From the NCBI GenBank assembly GCA_902786355.1, contig CADABZ010000006.1, positions 1 to 64,000 of the forward strand: a DNA stretch of 64,000 nucleotides, read 5' to 3'. The DNA is from an uncultured Eubacteriales bacterium. Lineage in GTDB: Bacteria > Bacillota > Clostridia > Peptostreptococcales > Anaerovoracaceae. A program made the position numbers and the translations under genes. Shown here in pieces: positions 50,722 to 61,049 of the stretch (its first letter is position 1; every line of letters begins with the position of its first letter). A model generated the notes under the pieces. That model made no database searches. It was given only the letters and a program-made list of their open reading frames with translations, and was not told where the DNA came from.

Positions 50722-52896
50722 TTGAAGAATTTCGGACGCAACATAGGCGTATACGTCATTGTTTTCCTTGTAGTACTGTCCATCTCGATGGTATTCCGCA
50801 ATATAGGGACAGGCAGTGACTATAAAGAAGTGAAATTCTCCCAGTTCGCTAATCACCTTGAGAAAGGCGACTACGAGAAGATCAATATCACAGACCGGCA
50901 GCTGACCGGAACCAAGAAGAATGGAGACAAGGAGATATCGTACGCTCCTTCGGCTCTGGAGATCAACTGGCTCGAGGAATCGACTCTGTATCCTATGCTT
51001 AAGGAGAACAAGATAGAACTCGAAAGTGATCCGCCGCAAAGTGAATACAACCTGTTCAATCTGCTCCCGACCATCCTTATGGTGGTCGCGATGGGCTTCC
51101 TCTTCTATTTCATGATGAGTCAGGGAGGAAACAGGCAGGCCTTCCAGTTCGGCAAGAACAAGGCGAGGCTGTACAGAGGGGATGGCAAGGCCATTACATT
51201 CAAGGATGTCGCAGGACTTGAAGAAGAAAAAGTCGAGCTTGCCGAGATCGTTGATTTCCTTACCAACCCTGCAAAATATGACAAACTGGGGGCAAGGATA
51301 CCGAAGGGTGTCCTGCTCGTAGGTCAGCCGGGTACCGGTAAGACATACATTTCCAAGGCTACTGCAGGAGAAGCAGGCGTGCCTTTCTTCACTATCTCAG
51401 GTTCAGACTTCGTTGAGATGTTCGTCGGAGTCGGAGCTTCCAGAGTAAGAGACCTCTTCAGCGAGGCCAAGAAGAACGCACCGTGCATCATCTTCATCGA
51501 TGAGATCGACGCAGTAGGACGCAGAAGAGGCGCAGGCCTCGGCGGCGGCAACGATGAAAGAGAGCAGACTCTCAACCAGCTGCTCGTCGAGATGGATGGT
51601 TTCGAAGGCAACCTCGGTATTATCATCCTCGCTGCTACCAACAGACCTGACGTACTTGACCCGGCTCTTCTCCGTCCGGGCAGATTCGACAGACAGATCG
51701 TCATCGGAATGCCGGATATCAAGGGCAGAGAGGAACTCTTCAGACTCTATACCAGAAACAAACCGCTTGCTGACGACGTATCGCCTGAGATCCTCGCCAA
51801 GAGGACTCCGGGATTCTCGCCTGCAGATATAGAGAACCTCATCAATGAGGCCGCTCTTCTCACAGCAAGGAGAAACGGTACAAAGATCAGGATGGACGAG
51901 ATCGAAGAGGCTACCACCAAGGTCATGGCAGGTCCTCAGAAGAAGTCCAGAGTCATCTCAGAGGCCGAGAGAAAGCTTACTGCTTATCATGAGGCAGGTC
52001 ATGCCATCGTCATGAGAGCTACTCCGGGAGCTGATCCTGTTCACCAGATCACGATCATCCCTAGAGGAATGGCAGGCGGTTTCACCATGTGGCTCCCTGA
52101 AGAAGACAGATTCTTCGAGACCCGCGGCCATATGATAGACACTATAAGACACCTCCTCGGCGGAAGAGTCGCAGAAGAGCTCAAGCTCGACGACATCTCC
52201 ACAGGAGCAAGCAACGACCTTGAGAGAGCTACAGGCATCGCCCGCCAGATGATCACCAAGTATGGTTTCAGTGAGAAACTCGGTCCGGTGTCATTCAGCT
52301 CGAGCGATGAGGTCTTCCTCGGAAGAGATTTCTCGACAAGACAGAACTATTCAGAGCATGTCGCAGCTGAAGTAGACAACGAGATCAAGAGCCTCCTCGA
52401 GCAGTGCTATGCGGATACACGCAGGATACTGACCGAGAATGATGAAGCATTCGAGAGAGTTGCTCAGGCTCTGCTGCTTGTTGAGACTATCGACGGCCAG
52501 CAGTTCGAGAGACTGTTCACAGGACAGGTCACACCTGAAGAGCTCAGAGATGAGATAGAAAACGAGAACAGAGAGATTGCCGAGAAGAACAGACAGGAAG
52601 CTCGTGAAAGCAAGGAGATCCTCGAAGCTGAGAAGAAAAAGCAGGAAGAGGATGTCATAAGACAGATCGAGAACGCTTCTGAGAATATCGGAAGACCTCG
52701 CGGCGAGATCGACTGGTCCGAAGGTCCGGAGGATAAATTCGGATACGAGGAATACAGGCGTGCTACAGAGAAGCGCCGCAGCAATGTGAAGCCTAAGAAG
52801 CTCACAGACAGAGAAACAGCTGAAGAGAGCACACCGGATAAGCCTGACAATACAGATGATGCCGGCAGCAGCTCTGATGCAGATGATAATAAGTAA
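50722..52896 (+). CDS. ftsH: ATP-dependent zinc metalloprotease FtsH
   Basis: The 724-residue membrane protease has two N-terminal membrane segments (about 8-28 and 110-135), an AAA+ domain with Walker A G-Q-P-G-T-G-K-T near 201 and I-F-I-D-E-I-D-A, the second region of homology, and the zinc site H-E-A-G-H near 422. A long charged C-terminal tail (E/K/R-rich, then D/S-rich) extends past the protease. The TTG at 50722 is chosen: it has AAAGGA at a proper distance and starts just before the first membrane helix. It degrades misfolded membrane and regulatory proteins. Confidence 0.95.
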   Translation: MKNFGRNIGVYVIVFLVVLSISMVFRNIGTGSDYKEVKFSQFANHLEKGDYEKINITDRQLTGTKKNGDKEISYAPSALEINWLEESTLYPMLKENKIELESDPPQSEYNLFNLLPTILMVVAMGFLFYFMMSQGGNRQAFQFGKNKARLYRGDGKAITFKDVAGLEEEKVELAEIVDFLTNPAKYDKLGARIPKGVLLVGQPGTGKTYISKATAGEAGVPFFTISGSDFVEMFVGVGASRVRDLFSEAKKNAPCIIFIDEIDAVGRRRGAGLGGGNDEREQTLNQLLVEMDGFEGNLGIIILAATNRPDVLDPALLRPGRFDRQIVIGMPDIKGREELFRLYTRNKPLADDVSPEILAKRTPGFSPADIENLINEAALLTARRNGTKIRMDEIEEATTKVMAGPQKKSRVISEAERKLTAYHEAGHAIVMRATPGADPVHQITIIPRGMAGGFTMWLPEEDRFFETRGHMIDTIRHLLGGRVAEELKLDDISTGASNDLERATGIARQMITKYGFSEKLGPVSFSSSDEVFLGRDFSTRQNYSEHVAAEVDNEIKSLLEQCYADTRRILTENDEAFERVAQALLLVETIDGQQFERLFTGQVTPEELRDEIENENREIAEKNRQEARESKEILEAEKKKQEEDVIRQIENASENIGRPRGEIDWSEGPEDKFGYEEYRRATEKRRSNVKPKKLTDRETAEESTPDKPDNTDDAGSSSDADDNK

Positions 52897-52923
52897 TAAC
52901 CCCTGATGAAGAGGAACGCAGAT

Positions 52924-54495
52924 ATGAAGATAACCGTAAATGATTGTTTGAAGCTTGATGCATTTGCCGGATGCCAGGTGCTTGCCTGCCAGAATAACAC
53001 TGACAGAAGAGTCAGAAAGGTCTCAGTACTCGATGAGACTGATCTTTCGATGGGGGTCGAGAGAAACGGTATAAGAGAGCAGATGGTCATCACTCACTTC
53101 TGGAGCAGCTGCGATGATGCAGAGGCCCAGGCAAAAGCGGTTACGGGACTCGGAGACAGAGGCGTCAGCGCACTGGTCGTATACCTCAATGACAAAGGTG
53201 TAAAGTCGATCGACGGCATCGTTATCGAGGCTGCTGAAAGAGCCGGTCTTCCGCTGATCGCCATAAGAGACGAGGGCAAGGTCACATATTCCATGCTCAT
53301 CGAGCAGGTCATGGACAAGATCCTCTATGGCGATAACTACAGCGACAACATACTGAACAATACCATCTACCATCTTCTCAACTTCGAGAAGCACAGCAGT
53401 TTTCCGTTCGCTCTCAGAGAGGCAGCGGTATACAACAACTATCAGGTAGTCCTCATGACTGAAGAGTTCAACCCGATACTCACAGTCGAGACAAGACACC
53501 TTGTCAGCATTGAGGAGGCTGTTCAGAATGCCCGCAAGCAGGATGTATTCCACCAGAACACCTTCACAAGAGTTGAGATCCAGGGCGTCGTATCATACTG
53601 GGGCACAATAGATATCAAGAGCACCAAGTACATACTCATGATAGTCGATAACGATGACAACTATTCGGCTGCAGAGATGACCAAGCTCGCAGAGACTATC
53701 CAGCTCGCCATCGGTATGTGGAAGTACACACCGGAGAGAGATTCAAGGTCAGAATTCATCAAGTCCGCAGTACGCGGCGACCTGTCATTCTGCCACACAC
53801 TCCTCGACGAGTCCGGACTTCGCGGCATGCAGTTCTCCAGTGCTTTTCTGGTAAAAGACATTGCGCCGGACGAACTCTTCGACATACTCGGAGATTACAA
53901 GACACGCTACGGCTTCAGCACACTTACCGTTACTGAGGACAATGAGACATACGGCATCATATATGCTGACGAAGGACAGGAGAGAGGCATAACAGTCAAG
54001 AACGCCTGCCTCAGGATGTATGACTACCTCAAGAGCGGCCGCAAGGAATCAAGGATATTCCACATAACCGGAATAGAGACACTTGAAGCTATCGTAGAGG
54101 GATTCAAGCTGATCAACAGGACATCCAAGATGATAGAGAAGGTATTCCCGTACAAGAGAGTATTCTCGAAGTACGAGATCACAATGGTCTGCGACTGCAT
54201 CTACATGCATACCGGATCAGCTTCACTTCGCAAGATGTATCTGGATCTGCTCGAGCCATTCGAGAGAGAGCTTTCTGCCAACAAGGGCAAGATGCTTCTT
54301 GAGACCCTCTCGACATTCGTTCTCGACGCAGGAATGAACAGCAACAAGACTGCTGAGTTCATGAACATACACAATAACACTGTACAATACAGACTCAAAA
54401 AGGCCAATGAAATCCTCGGCGCAGAGATGACTGCCAACAGGATAATCCCTGGGCTGACAATGGCTCTGGCTATCAAGAGACTGGAGGAGATCTAG
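52924..54495 (+). CDS. PucR family transcriptional regulator
   Basis: The 523-residue protein has an N-terminal purine-catabolism (PucR) domain (M-K-I-T-V-N-D-C-L-K-L, residues about 5-125), a middle GGDEF-like/unknown region, and a C-terminal PucR helix-turn-helix: L-L-E-T-L-S-T-F-V-L-D-A-G-M-N-S, then A-E-F-M-N-I-H-N-N-T-V-Q-Y-R. It probably senses a nucleobase or related metabolite. The ATG at 52924 with GAGGAACGC is preferred over 52906. No purine genes are near; coaX follows after 2 bases. Confidence 0.85.
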   Translation: MKITVNDCLKLDAFAGCQVLACQNNTDRRVRKVSVLDETDLSMGVERNGIREQMVITHFWSSCDDAEAQAKAVTGLGDRGVSALVVYLNDKGVKSIDGIVIEAAERAGLPLIAIRDEGKVTYSMLIEQVMDKILYGDNYSDNILNNTIYHLLNFEKHSSFPFALREAAVYNNYQVVLMTEEFNPILTVETRHLVSIEEAVQNARKQDVFHQNTFTRVEIQGVVSYWGTIDIKSTKYILMIVDNDDNYSAAEMTKLAETIQLAIGMWKYTPERDSRSEFIKSAVRGDLSFCHTLLDESGLRGMQFSSAFLVKDIAPDELFDILGDYKTRYGFSTLTVTEDNETYGIIYADEGQERGITVKNACLRMYDYLKSGRKESRIFHITGIETLEAIVEGFKLINRTSKMIEKVFPYKRVFSKYEITMVCDCIYMHTGSASLRKMYLDLLEPFERELSANKGKMLLETLSTFVLDAGMNSNKTAEFMNIHNNTVQYRLKKANEILGAEMTANRIIPGLTMALAIKRLEEI

Positions 54496-54497
54496 AA

Positions 54498-55313
54498 ATG
54501 CTGCTTGCCATAGACGTAGGTAACACCAACATTGTACTCGGAGTTTTCAACGGGGACGAACTCGTGGAAAGCTGGAGACTTGCTACAGACAACAAGAGAT
54601 CCGCAGACGAGTACGGAACGATTATAGACATGATGCTGAAGCACGACGGCATCGATCCTGCAGAGGTCGATGACATCATCATCTCTTCAGTAGTGCCGTC
54701 ACTCCTCTTCACACTTGAGCATATGTGCCTCAAGTTCTACGGACGCAGCCCAATCGTTATCGAGACCGGCATCAAGACCGGACTTCGGATCAAGTATGAT
54801 GACCCTCGTCAGGTCGGCTCGGACAGAATAGTCAATTCCGTGGCAGCACATACAAAATACGGTGGCAACCTCATAGTAATAGACTTCGGTACCGCAACGA
54901 CATTCTGCTGCGTTTCCCACGACGCATGCTTCCTTGGCGGAGCTATCGCGCCTGGCATCAAGACACAGGCTGCAGCACTGTTTGAGCACACTGCAAAGCT
55001 GCCTAATGTAGACCTGGAGCTTCCGGGCAAGTTCATATGCAAGAACACCTCCGAAGGCATGCAGGCAGGCCTCATATACGGTCATATGGGCTTCACAGAG
55101 CACATGATCAGAGGCATGAAGGAAGAGATGTCCTCAGAACTCGGATGCAAGCCTGAAGATATCAAAGTCGTTGCCACAGGCGGTATGGCGACAATGGTAG
55201 AGAGCGGAGTAGACTGCATCGATATCATTGACAGGAGACTTACCCTCAACGGCCTTCAGATCCTCTACGAGAAGAACAAAGGCCTCCACAAGAAGAGGGT
55301 GCTCCAGAACTGA
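54498..55313 (+). CDS. coaX: type III pantothenate kinase
   Basis: The 271-residue enzyme catalyses the first step of CoA synthesis. It has the ASKHA phosphate motif L-L-A-I-D-V-G-N-T-N (1-10), the D-P-R-Q-V-G-S-D-R pantothenate site near 98-106, D-F-G-T-A-T-T near 126 and G-G-A-I-A-P-G near 144. CoA supply suits a lifestyle based on acyl-CoA fermentation. Starts 2 bases after the regulator gene and its stop overlaps the dusB start. Confidence 0.95.
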   Translation: MLLAIDVGNTNIVLGVFNGDELVESWRLATDNKRSADEYGTIIDMMLKHDGIDPAEVDDIIISSVVPSLLFTLEHMCLKFYGRSPIVIETGIKTGLRIKYDDPRQVGSDRIVNSVAAHTKYGGNLIVIDFGTATTFCCVSHDACFLGGAIAPGIKTQAAALFEHTAKLPNVDLELPGKFICKNTSEGMQAGLIYGHMGFTEHMIRGMKEEMSSELGCKPEDIKVVATGGMATMVESGVDCIDIIDRRLTLNGLQILYEKNKGLHKKRVLQN

Positions 55314-56275
55314 TGAGTTACAGAATTGGCAGTATAGAGCTGGATTCTCCCTTCATACTCGCCCCTATGGCAGGCATCACTGATGCTGCTATGAGGACTC
55401 TGTGCGAGGAGCAGGGAGCATCGCTTACTTATACAGAGATGGTCAGCGCAAAAGGCCTCTATTACGGAGACCGCAAGACTCCGCTGCTGACATACATACC
55501 GGAAGATGCAGGCCCGACGGCGATCCAGATATTCGGAAGCGAACCGGAAGTTATAGAATTTGCCGCTTCACATCTGGACGGTCTTCGCAACGTCACACTG
55601 GATATCAACATGGGATGTCCTGTTCCGAAAGTCGTGAAGAACGGCGACGGATCGGCTCTCATGCAGGATCCGGACCTGATCTGCGAGATCGTCAGGGCTG
55701 CAGTCAGAGGCTCGTCAAAACCGGTGACCGTCAAGATCCGCAAGGGTTTTACAGAAGACAATATCAATGCGCCTGAGGCTGCAAAAGCCGCAGAGAGAGG
55801 CGGTGCTGCTGCAGTCGCTGTCCACGGAAGGACAAGGCCGCAGTACTACAGCGGCAAGGCGGACTGGGATATAATAAGAAAGGTCAGAGAGGCAGTCGGC
55901 ATCCCTGTTATAGGCAATGGAGATGTCTGCGACGCAGATACAGGCATCAGGATGCTTGAAGAGACAGGATGCGATTTTGTCATGATCGGAAGAGGAGCCA
56001 TGGGCGATCCGTGGATATTCCGTGATCTCAGAAGGGCACTCGCAGGGCAGGAGCCGCTTCCGCGCCCGTCCGGAAGAGAGAAGACCGAAATGATGATAAG
56101 ACATCTTGGGATGATCTGCGATCTCAAGGGAGAAGAAACGGGAGTCAAAGAATTCCGTAAATTCGTGGTGTACTATACCAAGGGCATGAGAGGCGCTGCT
56201 GCAGTACGCAGAGCTGTCAATTATGCTGACACCGCTGAAAGGATGATTGAGATAATTGAAAGTGAGAACTGGTAA
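55313..56275 (+). CDS. dusB: tRNA-dihydrouridine synthase (DusB type)
   Basis: The 320-residue FMN enzyme reduces uridines in the tRNA D-loop. Motifs: A-P-M-A-G-I-T-D near residue 17, N-M-G-C-P with the catalytic cysteine near 100, K-I-R-K-G-F near 140, H-G-R-T-R near 168 and G-N-G-D-V near 201. It overlaps coaX by one base and the substrate-binding lipoprotein gene by 20 bases. Confidence 0.94.
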   Translation: MSYRIGSIELDSPFILAPMAGITDAAMRTLCEEQGASLTYTEMVSAKGLYYGDRKTPLLTYIPEDAGPTAIQIFGSEPEVIEFAASHLDGLRNVTLDINMGCPVPKVVKNGDGSALMQDPDLICEIVRAAVRGSSKPVTVKIRKGFTEDNINAPEAAKAAERGGAAAVAVHGRTRPQYYSGKADWDIIRKVREAVGIPVIGNGDVCDADTGIRMLEETGCDFVMIGRGAMGDPWIFRDLRRALAGQEPLPRPSGREKTEMMIRHLGMICDLKGEETGVKEFRKFVVYYTKGMRGAAAVRRAVNYADTAERMIEIIESENW

Positions 56276-57563
56276 GAAAACAGCATCACTTGTGTGCCTG
56301 ATAATACTGGCTCTGATGGCCGGACTGCTGAGCGGATGCACGACATTCGACAGCTTCAGGCATGCTTTTTTTGAGGAGACTGACGAGGATCAGATGCCTG
56401 TAATCACTATAGGCGTCTTCGAGCCTCAGACAGGAAGCTATTCCGAGAAAGGCAGAAACGAGCTCAAGGGAATAGAGCTGGCACACAGCATATACAGCAG
56501 TGTTGACGGATACAAGATCGTACTCAGCAAGGTAGATACACAGTCCAAGGTAAGCACGACAAGGACTGCTATCCAGGGCCTCATAGACATGAAGCCTGTA
56601 GCGATCATCGGAAGCGCCGGCGAGGCTACATCACTTGCCGCTTCAGAATACATCGAGAAGGCTGAGATACCGACGATCACTCCGTCAGCGACCAATCCGC
56701 TCATAACACAGAGTAACGGCTACTATTTCAGAGCATGCATCACAGACTCCCAGATGGGAGAAGGAATGGCTGAGTATGCATACAGACAGCTCGGATCAGA
56801 GAATATAGACATAGTGACTCTCAGAAACGACAGCGGCGTGGCTGCGCTCCTCGATGGTTTTGACGAGAGGATCAGGCTGTATACGAGATATGAGTATACA
56901 GAGCCGATCAACTCAAGGATCGAGATCTCCCAGGACGAGCAGGAGATGAAGGACGCTGTCAGCAAGATCGCTTCTGACGGCTGCGACGTGTGCTTCATAT
57001 CGCTCGGAACAGAGATGATGGATTCATTCTTCACCATGGCTGAGGAAAAAGGCCTGACGGATATTACATACATCGGTCCGAGAAGCTGGGGAGAGAGCAG
57101 CTTTACCGAGATGATGAAGAAGCACAAGGACATCAAGGTCGTATTCCCTTATGTGTCAGTCATCTCCGGCACAAGCGAAGCATCTGACGCACAGACAGAG
57201 GAAGCAGACAGATTCCAGATCGAATATGAGGCAAGATACGGAGCTGACGATGTTCCTACAGAGAACGCAGCTCTCGGCTACGACTCATATCTGATCCTGA
57301 TCAACGCTATACACAATGCCAAGTCAAAAGAGGGCAAGGACATAAGAGCAGCAATGATGGAACTTACGGACCTGAAGGGGGCGACGGGTGTATTCTCGTT
57401 CGATGAGAGAGGAAATCTCGTAAGGACCGTCAATCTGTCAACTATAAAAGACGGACTTGTAGTCTCAGAATATGTCACAAGAAGCGAGGCCGAGGCCCAC
57501 AAGCTTGAAGACGTAGAGGAAACACAGGAGACACAGGCCGAAGCAACGGAGGAACAACAGTGA
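56256..57563 (+). CDS. branched-chain-amino-acid-type substrate-binding lipoprotein
   Basis: The 435-residue lipoprotein has its lipobox (L-L-S-G-C) near residue 27 and a periplasmic-binding-protein type I domain (Peripla_BP_6: I-T-I-G-V-F-E-P-Q-T-G near 49, G-S-A-G-E-A-T-S near 109, T-P-S-A-T-N-P-L near 133). It ends in an acidic, T/E-rich tail. Start is TTG at 56256 or GTG at 56262, both inside dusB. No permease or ATPase genes follow, so it is either an orphan receptor or works with a transporter elsewhere. Confidence 0.88.
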   Translation: MKVRTGKKTASLVCLIILALMAGLLSGCTTFDSFRHAFFEETDEDQMPVITIGVFEPQTGSYSEKGRNELKGIELAHSIYSSVDGYKIVLSKVDTQSKVSTTRTAIQGLIDMKPVAIIGSAGEATSLAASEYIEKAEIPTITPSATNPLITQSNGYYFRACITDSQMGEGMAEYAYRQLGSENIDIVTLRNDSGVAALLDGFDERIRLYTRYEYTEPINSRIEISQDEQEMKDAVSKIASDGCDVCFISLGTEMMDSFFTMAEEKGLTDITYIGPRSWGESSFTEMMKKHKDIKVVFPYVSVISGTSEASDAQTEEADRFQIEYEARYGADDVPTENAALGYDSYLILINAIHNAKSKEGKDIRAAMMELTDLKGATGVFSFDERGNLVRTVNLSTIKDGLVVSEYVTRSEAEAHKLEDVEETQETQAEATEEQQ

Positions 57564-58999
57564 ACTATCTTGAAATTCTGGATTCTTACAGAGATGACAT
57601 GCTGAGGACACTGAAAGATTCAGTAGCTATCCCAAGTGTCAAGGCAGACCCGGTCAAGACGGCAGACGGAGAGCTGCTGCCTTTCGGAAGAGGCGTACAT
57701 GATTCTCTTATGCACATGCTCGGCGTAGGAGCTTCTATGGGATTCGAATCCCATAATGTCGATAACTATGCAGGATACATAGACCACAAGGTTTCAGAGG
57801 ACAAAGCATCAGAAGCCGGCACCGTCGCTATAGTCGGACACCTCGATGTCGTACCTACAGGAACAGGCTGGAGCAGAGATCCTTTCGAGATGTATGAGAA
57901 GGACGGATACCTGTTCGGCCGCGGAACTGCCGATGACAAGGGCCCGGTCGTAGCATCCCTCTATGCTCTCAAGGCTGTCAGAGAGTCAGGTGCAGAATTC
58001 AAAAACAACCTGAGGATCATCCTCGGACTTGATGAAGAGACAGGCGATGTCAGCATCGATTACTATACAGACAGATACGGACATCCGGACATGGGCTTCA
58101 CCCCTGACGGAGATTTCCCTATCGTCAACGGAGAGATGGGCATCATGGTCTTCGATCTTGCTCAGAAGTTCTCATCAGTACCGGCTAAGGAAGACCTCAG
58201 ACTCACTAAGCTGACAGGCGGCGTTGCTCACAATGCAGTCCCTGCAGATGCTAAGGCAGTCATCGCTGGAGACAGCAAGTATTTTGACGCTGTAGCAGAG
58301 AAGGCAAAGCTCTACGCAGCAGAGACAGGATACGATGTCAAGGCAAGAAAGCAGGGCAACAGCATCGCAGTAGAAGTGAAGGGCAAAGCAGCACACGGCG
58401 CACACCCTGAGCTGGGACTCAACGCAATAAGCATCATGATGGACTTCCTCGGCAGGATAAAATTCGCCAATGAAGAACTGAATGATTATATCGCTTTCTA
58501 CAATGAACACCTGGGTTTCGATCTTCACGGAGAGAGATTCGGCTGCAAATTTGAAGATAAGCAGTCCGGCCCATTGATTTTGAACGTCGGAGTCGCTAAT
58601 ATTAATGAAGAGCTGGCGTCACTGACTGTCAATATCAGATTCCCTGTCACATACACAGATGTTGAACTTGCGACAGGACTGGAGAGCTGCCTCAAGGATA
58701 CATCGATAGGCATTATCACAAGAGCAGTGCAGAAGCCTATCTATATGGATCTCAAGACTCCGATGGTAAGCAAGCTTCTGAATGCTTACAGAGAAGAGAC
58801 AGGCGACACTGAGACGCAGGCAATCGTACAGGCCGGAGGCACTTATGCCAAGATGGTCGACAACATCCTCTGCTACGGGGGCATGTTCCCGGGCGAAGAG
58901 GACACAATGCATCAGGCGGATGAGAGACTCAGCGTAGAATCTTTCTTTAAGATGGCACGCATCTTCGCAAGAGCGATCTACTCCCTCTGCTGCGAATAA
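57560..58999 (+). CDS. pepV: Sapep/PepV family metallodipeptidase
   Basis: In this 479-residue M20-family peptidase, metal ligands are seen in V-G-H-L-D-V-V-P near residue 94, G-R-G-T-A-D-D-K-G-P near 117, L-D-E-E-T-G near 155 and D-G-D-F-P near 180, with a late Q-A-G-G-T-Y. It removes N-terminal residues from dipeptides, feeding amino-acid fermentation. Start is GTG at 57560 with GGAGG nearby, overlapping the binding-protein gene by 4 bases, which suggests joint peptide/amino-acid use. Confidence 0.9.
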   Translation: MNYLEILDSYRDDMLRTLKDSVAIPSVKADPVKTADGELLPFGRGVHDSLMHMLGVGASMGFESHNVDNYAGYIDHKVSEDKASEAGTVAIVGHLDVVPTGTGWSRDPFEMYEKDGYLFGRGTADDKGPVVASLYALKAVRESGAEFKNNLRIILGLDEETGDVSIDYYTDRYGHPDMGFTPDGDFPIVNGEMGIMVFDLAQKFSSVPAKEDLRLTKLTGGVAHNAVPADAKAVIAGDSKYFDAVAEKAKLYAAETGYDVKARKQGNSIAVEVKGKAAHGAHPELGLNAISIMMDFLGRIKFANEELNDYIAFYNEHLGFDLHGERFGCKFEDKQSGPLILNVGVANINEELASLTVNIRFPVTYTDVELATGLESCLKDTSIGIITRAVQKPIYMDLKTPMVSKLLNAYREETGDTETQAIVQAGGTYAKMVDNILCYGGMFPGEEDTMHQADERLSVESFFKMARIFARAIYSLCCE

Positions 59000-59011
59000 T
59001 TACACAAAATC

Positions 59012-59131
59012 TGTTTCAGGGCGTGGTGAAAGTCCACACCGGTGGTGAACGCTTCAGGCGAAAGTCCACGAGCCGCAAGGCCGAACTGGTGAGATTCCAG
59101 TACCGACGGTATAGTCCGGATGAAAGAAACA
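59012..59131 (+). promoter_or_regulatory. FMN riboswitch (RFN element)
   Basis: The conserved RFN blocks are present in order: CAGGGCGTGGTGAAAGTCC, CACACCGGTGGT, GTCCACGAGCCGC, GGTGAGATTCCAGTACCGAC and GGTATAGTCCGGATGAAAGA. The closing helix is TGTTTC (59012-59017) with GAAACA (59126-59131). It senses FMN and should switch off the riboflavin importer downstream when FMN is plentiful. Confidence 0.97.
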
Positions 59132-59168
59132 TGACATTACAGAGTTTACTTAAGAGTATGTTGTAATG

Positions 59169-59200
59169 AATGGCCTTGATCTTGATCAAGGCCATTATTA
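59169..59200 (+). terminator. expression-platform hairpin of the FMN riboswitch
   Basis: AATGGCCTTGATC (59169-59181) pairs with GATCAAGGCCATT (59184-59196), followed by ATTAAT. The T-run is weak, but its position between aptamer and start codon fits conditional termination. Confidence 0.6.
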
Positions 59201-59249
59201 ATACCTGACAGATTCCATCCGAATAGTTTCATAGAAGGAGGAATATGTT

Positions 59250-59816
59250 ATGAACAAAGAAAACAAATTCGGTGCAGCCGCTATCGCAAAACTCGCAATG
59301 ATGACAGCAATCTCAGTAGTGCTTCTGATGATCATCAGAATACCGTTCCCGCCGGCACCATTCCTGGTGTATGACCCGGCAGATGTTCCTATCTACATCA
59401 CGGCATTCGCATTCGGACCTGCAGCCGGACTTATCGTCACACTTATCGTCTGCCTCATCCAGGCATTCATGCTCGGAGGCGACGGTCTGTATGGATTCCT
59501 GATGCACTTCGTTGCGACCGGACTGGTTGCAGTAGTCATCGGAATGATGTATAACAGAAACAAGACAAGAAAAACCGCGATAATAGCACTTGTGACAGCT
59601 GTTATAGTTGCAACAGCAGTTATGTGCATCATGAATCTCATAGTCACACCGCTGTACATGGGAGCTCCGAGAGAGGCAGTTGTAGCAATGCTTCCGACTG
59701 CCATCATCCCGTTCAATCTCCTCAAGGCAGGTCTCAACGCAGTGCTGACACTTATCCTCTACAAGAGAATAAGCGGATTCCTGCACAGCGGCACGAGTGT
59801 CAAAGCTACCGCATAG
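59250..59816 (+). CDS. ribU: riboflavin ECF transporter S component RibU
   Basis: The 188-residue membrane protein has about six helices with the RibU-type P-F-P-P-A-P-F-L-V-Y-D-P-A-D-V-P segment near residue 32-47. It binds riboflavin outside the cell and would share the Ecf A-A'-T module, either the one at 5889-8470 or another in the genome. The FMN riboswitch upstream makes the substrate assignment firm. GAAGGAGG precedes the ATG. Confidence 0.94.
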   Translation: MNKENKFGAAAIAKLAMMTAISVVLLMIIRIPFPPAPFLVYDPADVPIYITAFAFGPAAGLIVTLIVCLIQAFMLGGDGLYGFLMHFVATGLVAVVIGMMYNRNKTRKTAIIALVTAVIVATAVMCIMNLIVTPLYMGAPREAVVAMLPTAIIPFNLLKAGLNAVLTLILYKRISGFLHSGTSVKATA

Positions 59817-59826
59817 AAAGACATAC

Positions 59827-60255
59827 ATGAAAGAAATCACAAAAGGCACATTTATAACAGATACTGAGGCAGATACGCGTGCGATCGGCCTCAGTATTGC
59901 TGATGCTGCAGAACCGGGGGATATCGTAGCCCTTATCGGAGACCTCGGCACAGGCAAGACGGCGCTTACCAAGTACATCGCTGAGGGCCTTGGCATCACT
60001 GAAGAGGTCATCAGTCCGACCTTCACTATCGTCAGAGAATACAGGAGCGGAAGACTGCCGCTTTACCATTTTGACGTATACAGACTGTCGGGTCCTGATG
60101 AATTCTTTTACGCCGGAGCGCATGATTATCTTGAAGACAGCGGCCTTTCTGTGATAGAGTGGGCTGACATAGTAGCAGATGCACTTCCTGAAGATGCGCT
60201 GCTCATATACATAGAATACGCAGAAGAAGGCAGAAGACGCATAACTTTGATATGA
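59827..60255 (+). CDS. tsaE: tRNA threonylcarbamoyladenosine ATPase TsaE
   Basis: The 142-residue P-loop protein has G-D-L-G-T-G-K-T near residue 38-45, S-P-T-F near 63 and the H-F-D-V-Y-R motif near 80. It works with TsaB and TsaD in making t6A37 on ANN-reading tRNAs. The ATG at 59827 is chosen; the earlier frame start lies inside ribU. Overlaps tsaB by 4 bases. Confidence 0.95.
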   Translation: MKEITKGTFITDTEADTRAIGLSIADAAEPGDIVALIGDLGTGKTALTKYIAEGLGITEEVISPTFTIVREYRSGRLPLYHFDVYRLSGPDEFFYAGAHDYLEDSGLSVIEWADIVADALPEDALLIYIEYAEEGRRRITLI

Positions 60256-61049
60256 TGTTTAATATACTGGTAGTCGAAACGACTGGTAAATACGACTCTG
60301 CGGCGGTCATCACAGATGACGGCCGTGTTTTCTGTGCGTCATCGCAGACAGAGATGAATCATCTGAGAGACATAATCACTATCAGCGATGAAGCGATCAG
60401 AAAGGCCGGGATAACGAAAAAAGATCTGACGCATGTCGCGGCATCCCGCGGACCGGGTTCATTCACCGGTATCAGGATAGGTGTGACGACAGCAAGGACG
60501 ACCGGACAGATGCTCGGTATACCTTGCATAGGGATATCCTCTCTTGAGTCTCTTGCAGAGGGCGCCCTCGATGAGGCCGTAGCATCCGGAGCATTGTACA
60601 TAGCACCGATCATCAATGCGAGAAGACATCAGACCTATGCAGGAGTATGGAAAGCCTGCTTTACATCAGACTATGAGCAGAAGACTCTCATAGATGAGAT
60701 GGAGGAGAGGCAGTACATGATAGAAGAGCTTACAGACAAGCTAATCGCTGCAGCTTCTGAGGACGGCGGCAGGGTGCTTTTCACAGGCGACGGAATTGAT
60801 GCATACAGGGATATCATCGAGGAAGCCTTCAAAGCAGCAGGCATGGAAAATCAGCTCCTTTTCGCAGGAGAGGATATAAGATATCAGGATGCAGAGCCTG
60901 CAGCGCGCCTTGCGCTCAGGGAAGCAGCCGCAGGCAGGGTGCTTGGCTACAGCGAGCTTCTGCCGGAATACATGAGGCTTTCAGAGGCTGAGCAGAGACT
61001 CAGAGAGGGGACACTCAGCGATAAGATCAGAAAGGCAGGCCGCATATGA
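60252..61049 (+). CDS. tsaB: TsaB, t6A synthesis dimerisation partner
   Basis: The 265-residue ASKHA-fold protein has V-V-E-T-T-G-K-Y-D-S-A at the start and the R-G-P-G-S-F-T-G-I-R-I-G segment near 70. It is catalytically inactive itself but forms the TsaB-TsaD core. Followed by rimI with a 4-base overlap. Confidence 0.94.
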   Translation: MMFNILVVETTGKYDSAAVITDDGRVFCASSQTEMNHLRDIITISDEAIRKAGITKKDLTHVAASRGPGSFTGIRIGVTTARTTGQMLGIPCIGISSLESLAEGALDEAVASGALYIAPIINARRHQTYAGVWKACFTSDYEQKTLIDEMEERQYMIEELTDKLIAAASEDGGRVLFTGDGIDAYRDIIEEAFKAAGMENQLLFAGEDIRYQDAEPAARLALREAAAGRVLGYSELLPEYMRLSEAEQRLREGTLSDKIRKAGRI

